Shown here piece after piece: positions 60,335-64,000 of a DNA stretch of 64,000 bases. Each line of letters opens with the position of its first letter. Positions within the stretch are counted from its first letter, which is position 1. The position numbers and the translations under genes are program-made. Where the stretch lies: positions 5,146,001-5,210,000 of the forward strand of contig NZ_CP014546.1 of assembly GCF_001579805.1 (NCBI RefSeq). Direction: 5' to 3'. This DNA comes from Pseudomonas azotoformans (lineage in GTDB: Bacteria; Pseudomonadota; Gammaproteobacteria; Pseudomonadales; Pseudomonadaceae). The notes under the pieces were generated by a model, which had not been told where the DNA came from, searched no databases, and saw nothing but the letters and a program-made list of their open reading frames with translations.

Positions 60335-63197
60335 GGTTACGCAGACGTGCACCGTCCACGGTGATATGGCTCAAACGCCCCTGGTCATCGAATAACAGCC
60401 AGCCCTCCCCGCTGCGACGGATGTTCACTTCGTAGCGGGGCCAATGCAGCACCGCACACAGGTGGTCACTGGCGCGATGGATAAAGTGCCAGCGCGTGTC
60501 GCGTTCGCCAGCGATATAGCCGAACACCAGCCAGTCAGCATCGAGGGCGATGCGCACCGGGTCGCCGTCGAAGAAACCTTCGTCACAGCCCGGCAGGCGA
60601 TAACCCTTGCGGTTGCCCGCGACATCCAGGATCAGCGTCGGCTCTTCGTCATCGCGGCACCTGATCGCGTACTCGATGGTTTGATCAAGCGCACAGTACA
60701 GCGCGTGGTTCTCCTCCGACTGCGTTGACGCCGGCTCACGCCCGGCCAGCCGACGCTCAGGCAAGCGGTAGTGCCAGCGTTCGACGCCATCACGCGGGTT
60801 GTAGAGCCAGAGGAACTCATTGCGCTCATCACCTTTGAGCGCGCGCAGCGTGCCCGGCAAGTCGCTGACGTGCCACAGGGTTTCAAAGTTGCGGTCCACG
60901 TCCACCACGCGCAGTTGCCGGCCCTGGCCGAGGGTCCAGGTGCTGCCGTCAAACTGCTCGGCGAACACGTCCAGCACCTGCACGCCCAGGTCGGTGGCGG
61001 TACGGTTGACCAGGTCGAGCTTGCTGATGCGCCACACCCTGTCACGGCGGGTCAGCACCAGCGCCATCTGCCGACTGTGGGCCAGGACAATCCGCTGGGC
61101 CGGAACGGCGAAGTGATACAGGGTCTTGCCGCTGGCATCCGTCACCACCGCACCGGCCTCGCCCAGTGCCACCAGATAACGCTCGTCATCCAACGACACC
61201 GCGTCGTAGACCGGTCGGCTGCCCTGGGTCGGAGCGGTCCACTCCAGCGCATCGTCCACACGGACCAACGAGCGCCGGGCAGGACGCTTGAGCGCCTGAC
61301 CAGGCAAGTCCGCCTGCAAGCATTTATCGCGGCTCATCTTGACCAGCGATTGCAGCTGATTGAAGTTCAACCCCCCGTGACCACTGAGCTGGTCGGCCAG
61401 CACCGCGTGCACCGTCGCGCCGGCCAGCCAACGCAGTGCAGCGGCGTCGGACTTGTGCGCCAGCAGCGCCTGCGCCAGGGCATCGCGCTCGGCGTAACGG
61501 TCGGGATCGTCACGCAATTGTTCGATCCAGGGCCCGTAAGCCTCCAGGGTCTGCGGCAGCAGAATCGCGCGTTTGACCAAGGCGCCCATCGCCAGCCGTC
61601 CACCGGCCGCTTCAGCATCCAGCAGCCATTGAGCCGCACGCGGGCGCTCATCCGGCAGGCTCCACACCACCTCGACGGCTTGCAGCCACAGGCCTTTGGC
61701 GATCAGCGATTCAGCCCATTCCAGGCGCAAGCGCTCGGCAATTTGCGGCTGCTTGGCCTGGAGCAACACCACGGCATCGGCAAATGCATCGTCACGCCGC
61801 GCCACCAGCAAGGCACGCTGCCAGTTCTCGGCCAGGCACAGCAGACGCACGATCACCGCCGACGGCATGTCCCAGGCCAGGGCCAAGTCGGCAGCCTGTT
61901 GGTAGCGCGCGTGCTTTTCCAGGTAGTCGAGGGCTTCCTGGCGCTCCTTGAGCAGTTCCGCGAGGACGAAGACCGCTTCTTCAATACGGTTCTCGCGCGC
62001 CAGGCGTTCGTAGGAGCGGCGATAGACCTCGCGCAGATGCTCGGTCAGGCTTTGTTCGAAATGGTACGCACGGCCGGACCCGCTCTGCTGGCTGAGGGTC
62101 AGGTCCTGGCGCCGCTGCGGCGTGCCGAAATTCTGTTCAGCATTCGACTCCTGGCCACCCAAAGGGATGGCATGGCGTAAGGCTTCGGCAAAATCACCGT
62201 CCTCGAACATCTCCAGCATGCGCTGCATGTAGGCGGCTTGGCGTTTGCCGTACAGCCTGGACAGTTTTGAGTGCTCGGTCAGGCGGGTCAGCCAACGGCG
62301 CCAGGCGGACGGTTTATGCCGGGCCGGTTTGGCCCGTTCTGCGATGCCAGGATCAGCCGGCGCTGAAGGCACGGCGCTGACGGCCTGTACACCTCGGCGC
62401 AGGAATTTGTTGATGCCCATCAACACGGCGGTGAACACAATAGCGCTCAGCAGCATGCCCAGGATCACGCCGCTGATGTCTTCAGTGGTCGCGGCCGGAA
62501 CCGGCGTCAAGGGTTTGGATTGGCCTTGGGTGGCCATCCAGATAAACCCGGCCACCAACGCCAGGGTGGCGCCCAGTTTCAACGCCGGGTACTGCGCGGG
62601 CTCCTCGCTGGCCCATTGCCGAGTGGCCTTGGGAGACGCGGCTTTCGGCGCGGGCTGTTGACGCTCCAGCAACGCGCGGATCACACCTTCCTGCTCGGGG
62701 CTGACCGGCGCCAGGCCACCGAGGATCTCACGCACATCGATGATATCCGGCGCGGGCAGCACAGGCACAATCGGCGCATGGCAATCGAAGGTATCCAGCA
62801 AGGTGTACGCGCTGATCTCCAGCCACAACCCCGGCTCGAGGGCCTCGGCGTCGCGCAACTGCAAGGCGTGAACCTGGCTGCCGCGCACCAGCCACAGGTC
62901 GGCGGCGGGTAACGCACGCAGCTCTTCAGCGGTCAGCTGTGCCGAACACAACCCACGCCCCTGGCGGACCAGCGGCCAGCCGGCAAGGGTTTGGCAATCC
63001 AATGCGACGGGTGTACTGAACTGCACCCCATCACCGTCGGCAAACCGGTAGGCGACGGCGCCCGCGCGCCAGTGCTCCAGGATCAGGCGGGCCCGCTCCT
63101 GCAAAGTGAAACGCTCGGCAGGCAGCCACACGCCGTCGATGGACTGGTGCCCAGTCAGCAGCGGGCGGCGGATCAGCAGGGGTTCTTGCTCACGCAT
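60321..63197 (-). CDS. bpX6-type protein of a MoxR-vWA-beta-propeller ternary system
   Basis: A 958-residue protein I recognise as bpX6-like from its first 130 residues (RRPLLTGHQSIDGVWLPAER, GAVAYRFADGDGVQF, LAGWPLVRQGRGLCSAQL). Two membrane helices follow (about 206-223 and 243-263), then a long helical region rich in Leu-Ala repeats with Arg and Glu (about 310-600), and a C-terminal beta-propeller-like part (about 620-958: VVTDASGKTLYHFAVPAQ, VWRISKLDLVNRT, VLDVFAEQFDGSTW). In these systems a MoxR AAA+ ATPase, a vWA protein and propeller proteins act together, perhaps as membrane-associated protein-conflict machinery. Function is unproven. It overlaps the next gene by 8 bp. Confidence 0.6.
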   Translation of the reverse strand: MREQEPLLIRRPLLTGHQSIDGVWLPAERFTLQERARLILEHWRAGAVAYRFADGDGVQFSTPVALDCQTLAGWPLVRQGRGLCSAQLTAEELRALPAADLWLVRGSQVHALQLRDAEALEPGLWLEISAYTLLDTFDCHAPIVPVLPAPDIIDVREILGGLAPVSPEQEGVIRALLERQQPAPKAASPKATRQWASEEPAQYPALKLGATLALVAGFIWMATQGQSKPLTPVPAATTEDISGVILGMLLSAIVFTAVLMGINKFLRRGVQAVSAVPSAPADPGIAERAKPARHKPSAWRRWLTRLTEHSKLSRLYGKRQAAYMQRMLEMFEDGDFAEALRHAIPLGGQESNAEQNFGTPQRRQDLTLSQQSGSGRAYHFEQSLTEHLREVYRRSYERLARENRIEEAVFVLAELLKERQEALDYLEKHARYQQAADLALAWDMPSAVIVRLLCLAENWQRALLVARRDDAFADAVVLLQAKQPQIAERLRLEWAESLIAKGLWLQAVEVVWSLPDERPRAAQWLLDAEAAGGRLAMGALVKRAILLPQTLEAYGPWIEQLRDDPDRYAERDALAQALLAHKSDAAALRWLAGATVHAVLADQLSGHGGLNFNQLQSLVKMSRDKCLQADLPGQALKRPARRSLVRVDDALEWTAPTQGSRPVYDAVSLDDERYLVALGEAGAVVTDASGKTLYHFAVPAQRIVLAHSRQMALVLTRRDRVWRISKLDLVNRTATDLGVQVLDVFAEQFDGSTWTLGQGRQLRVVDVDRNFETLWHVSDLPGTLRALKGDERNEFLWLYNPRDGVERWHYRLPERRLAGREPASTQSEENHALYCALDQTIEYAIRCRDDEEPTLILDVAGNRKGYRLPGCDEGFFDGDPVRIALDADWLVFGYIAGERDTRWHFIHRASDHLCAVLHWPRYEVNIRRSGEGWLLFDDQGRLSHITVDGARLRNLSLH

Positions 63198-64000
63198 GGG
63201 CAGGCTCTTGTTTCAGGTCGCACATGACTTGCAAGCGCATGGCGCGCTCGGTGACGTTGAACACCAGTAACTCCCGCGCCGTGGTCAGCACCGCCACCAG
63301 CCCGCTCATGGGACAGAAACTCGCACGGGCAATCGGTGCCGAGGTGGTGAACAGTGTTTGTTGTTGGCCTTCTGAGTACAGGCCAATGGTGTGCTGGTTG
63401 GGGCCCAGCAGGACCAGTGAATAGCGCTCCTGCGCAGCCACCTGATGATGCAGGCCGATAGCACTCCAGCCAGGCGCCAGGTCGATCTGCGCCCTTTTTG
63501 CGGGGAAGCTGTCGTGGGTCACCAGGCGCCAGCTCTGGCGGCCATCATGGTGAGTGAGTAATGCGCAACCGCCAAAGGCGTGCTTCCAATGGGCGGTACT
63601 GGCGAACAGTATCTGGCTGACTCCGGCAGCCGCACCGACTGCGTAGCCGGAACTGCGGACACCGGAGGCCGTTGCGGGGTACGCCACCAGTTGCCCGGCC
63701 TCGCTGCGGGCGTAGACCAACAACAACGCATTCAGCTGCGCCAGCCCCATGACATTGTTCGTCACCGAAAAATTCGCGGCTCTCGGTTCATGACCGGGGC
63801 GCTGCCAGTGGGCGAGCTGACCGTTTGTATCGAGTAAATACACGCGTTCCGACTGTTGACCACGCAGCCACACTGCGGGCAGAAAGGTCGCGGTGCCCGG
63901 TGGCAGGTGCAGCTCTTCGCGCGCGGGCTTGTTGGCAGAAACCAGGCCGGGGATATTCCAGAAGGTCAGGAGGTTGCCATCACCGAGCACCGCCCCAAGG
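63190..64000 (-). CDS. Beta-propeller-like partner of the ternary system, partial
   Basis: The frame is open from 63190 beyond the right edge; at least 267 residues are visible. They read as short repeated beta strands: SERVYLLDTNGQLAHWQRPG, MGLAQLNALLLVYARSEAGQ, KHAFGGCALLTHHDGRQSWR and ARELLVFNVTERAMRLQVM. It looks like the C-terminal blades of a propeller and is coupled to the bpX6-like gene by overlapping stop and start. Upstream genes, where moxR and vWA would be expected, are outside the window. Identity as a bpX protein is inferred from context. Confidence 0.55.
   Translation of the reverse strand, partial: LGAVLGDGNLLTFWNIPGLVSANKPAREELHLPPGTATFLPAVWLRGQQSERVYLLDTNGQLAHWQRPGHEPRAANFSVTNNVMGLAQLNALLLVYARSEAGQLVAYPATASGVRSSGYAVGAAAGVSQILFASTAHWKHAFGGCALLTHHDGRQSWRLVTHDSFPAKRAQIDLAPGWSAIGLHHQVAAQERYSLVLLGPNQHTIGLYSEGQQQTLFTTSAPIARASFCPMSGLVAVLTTARELLVFNVTERAMRLQVMCDLKQEPAHA

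Overview
The window looks like a chromosomal segment of a fluorescent-type Pseudomonas (P. fluorescens group). The reasons are high GC with strong G/C third-position bias, Pseudomonas-style REP/REPIN palindromes, a nitrate reductase fused to a diflavin reductase, an ampR/ampC pair, ProP, UvsE, an Fsr-like exporter and a complete itaconate-catabolism gene order. All of this is read from the sequence by eye; no database search was run. No rRNA, tRNA, IS element, prophage or CRISPR array was seen.

Layout. 1-7.8 kb holds a LysE-type exporter tail, a TetR-controlled operon (O-methyltransferase, SDR, MFS), small enzymes (GNAT, isochorismatase-like, NUDIX, HIT) and a FAD monooxygenase divergent from its MarR regulator. 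7.8-15.3 kb is the assimilatory nitrate/nitrite locus: nirBD reads leftward and a fused nasA-diflavin reductase reads rightward. Each is preceded by a sigma-54-type promoter and an RNA leader in which two hexaloop hairpins precede a terminator, the layout of NasT/ANTAR antitermination. 15.3-26 kb has a chemoreceptor, a LysR-hydrolase pair with matching operators, uvsE, a sorbosone-dehydrogenase-like lipoprotein, a MarR-GNAT fusion and a hexuronate-type MFS carrier. 27-33 kb has ProP, a GAF protein, an AraC regulator divergent from an Fsr-like exporter, and a diguanylate cyclase.

32.7-37.8 kb is a polyol/sugar-type cluster: an inositol-dehydrogenase-like enzyme and a frameshifted LacI regulator divergent from an SDR, a PhyH-like dioxygenase and an orphan periplasmic binding protein. 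37.9-48.5 kb is mostly stand-alone metabolic and stress genes (MAPEG, amidase, RidA, MocR with EamA, YceI, thioesterase, dienelactone hydrolase, DUF2252). 48.5-50.7 kb is ampR/ampC.

50.7-60.3 kb is an itaconate operon: LysR divergent from ich, acyl-CoA dehydrogenase, MmgE/PrpD, ict, ccl and TRAP dctPQM. Matching LysR-type dyads sit in front of ich and again in front of dctP; dctP itself carries a one-base frameshift. The right edge (60.3-64 kb) holds a large membrane protein that I assign to the bpX6 family of MoxR-vWA-beta-propeller ternary systems, overlapping a second propeller-like protein that runs off the window.

Two genes, the lacI-type regulator and dctP, are each broken by one extra C after GGCC. 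This shared signature makes assembly error and true mutation equally worth checking.
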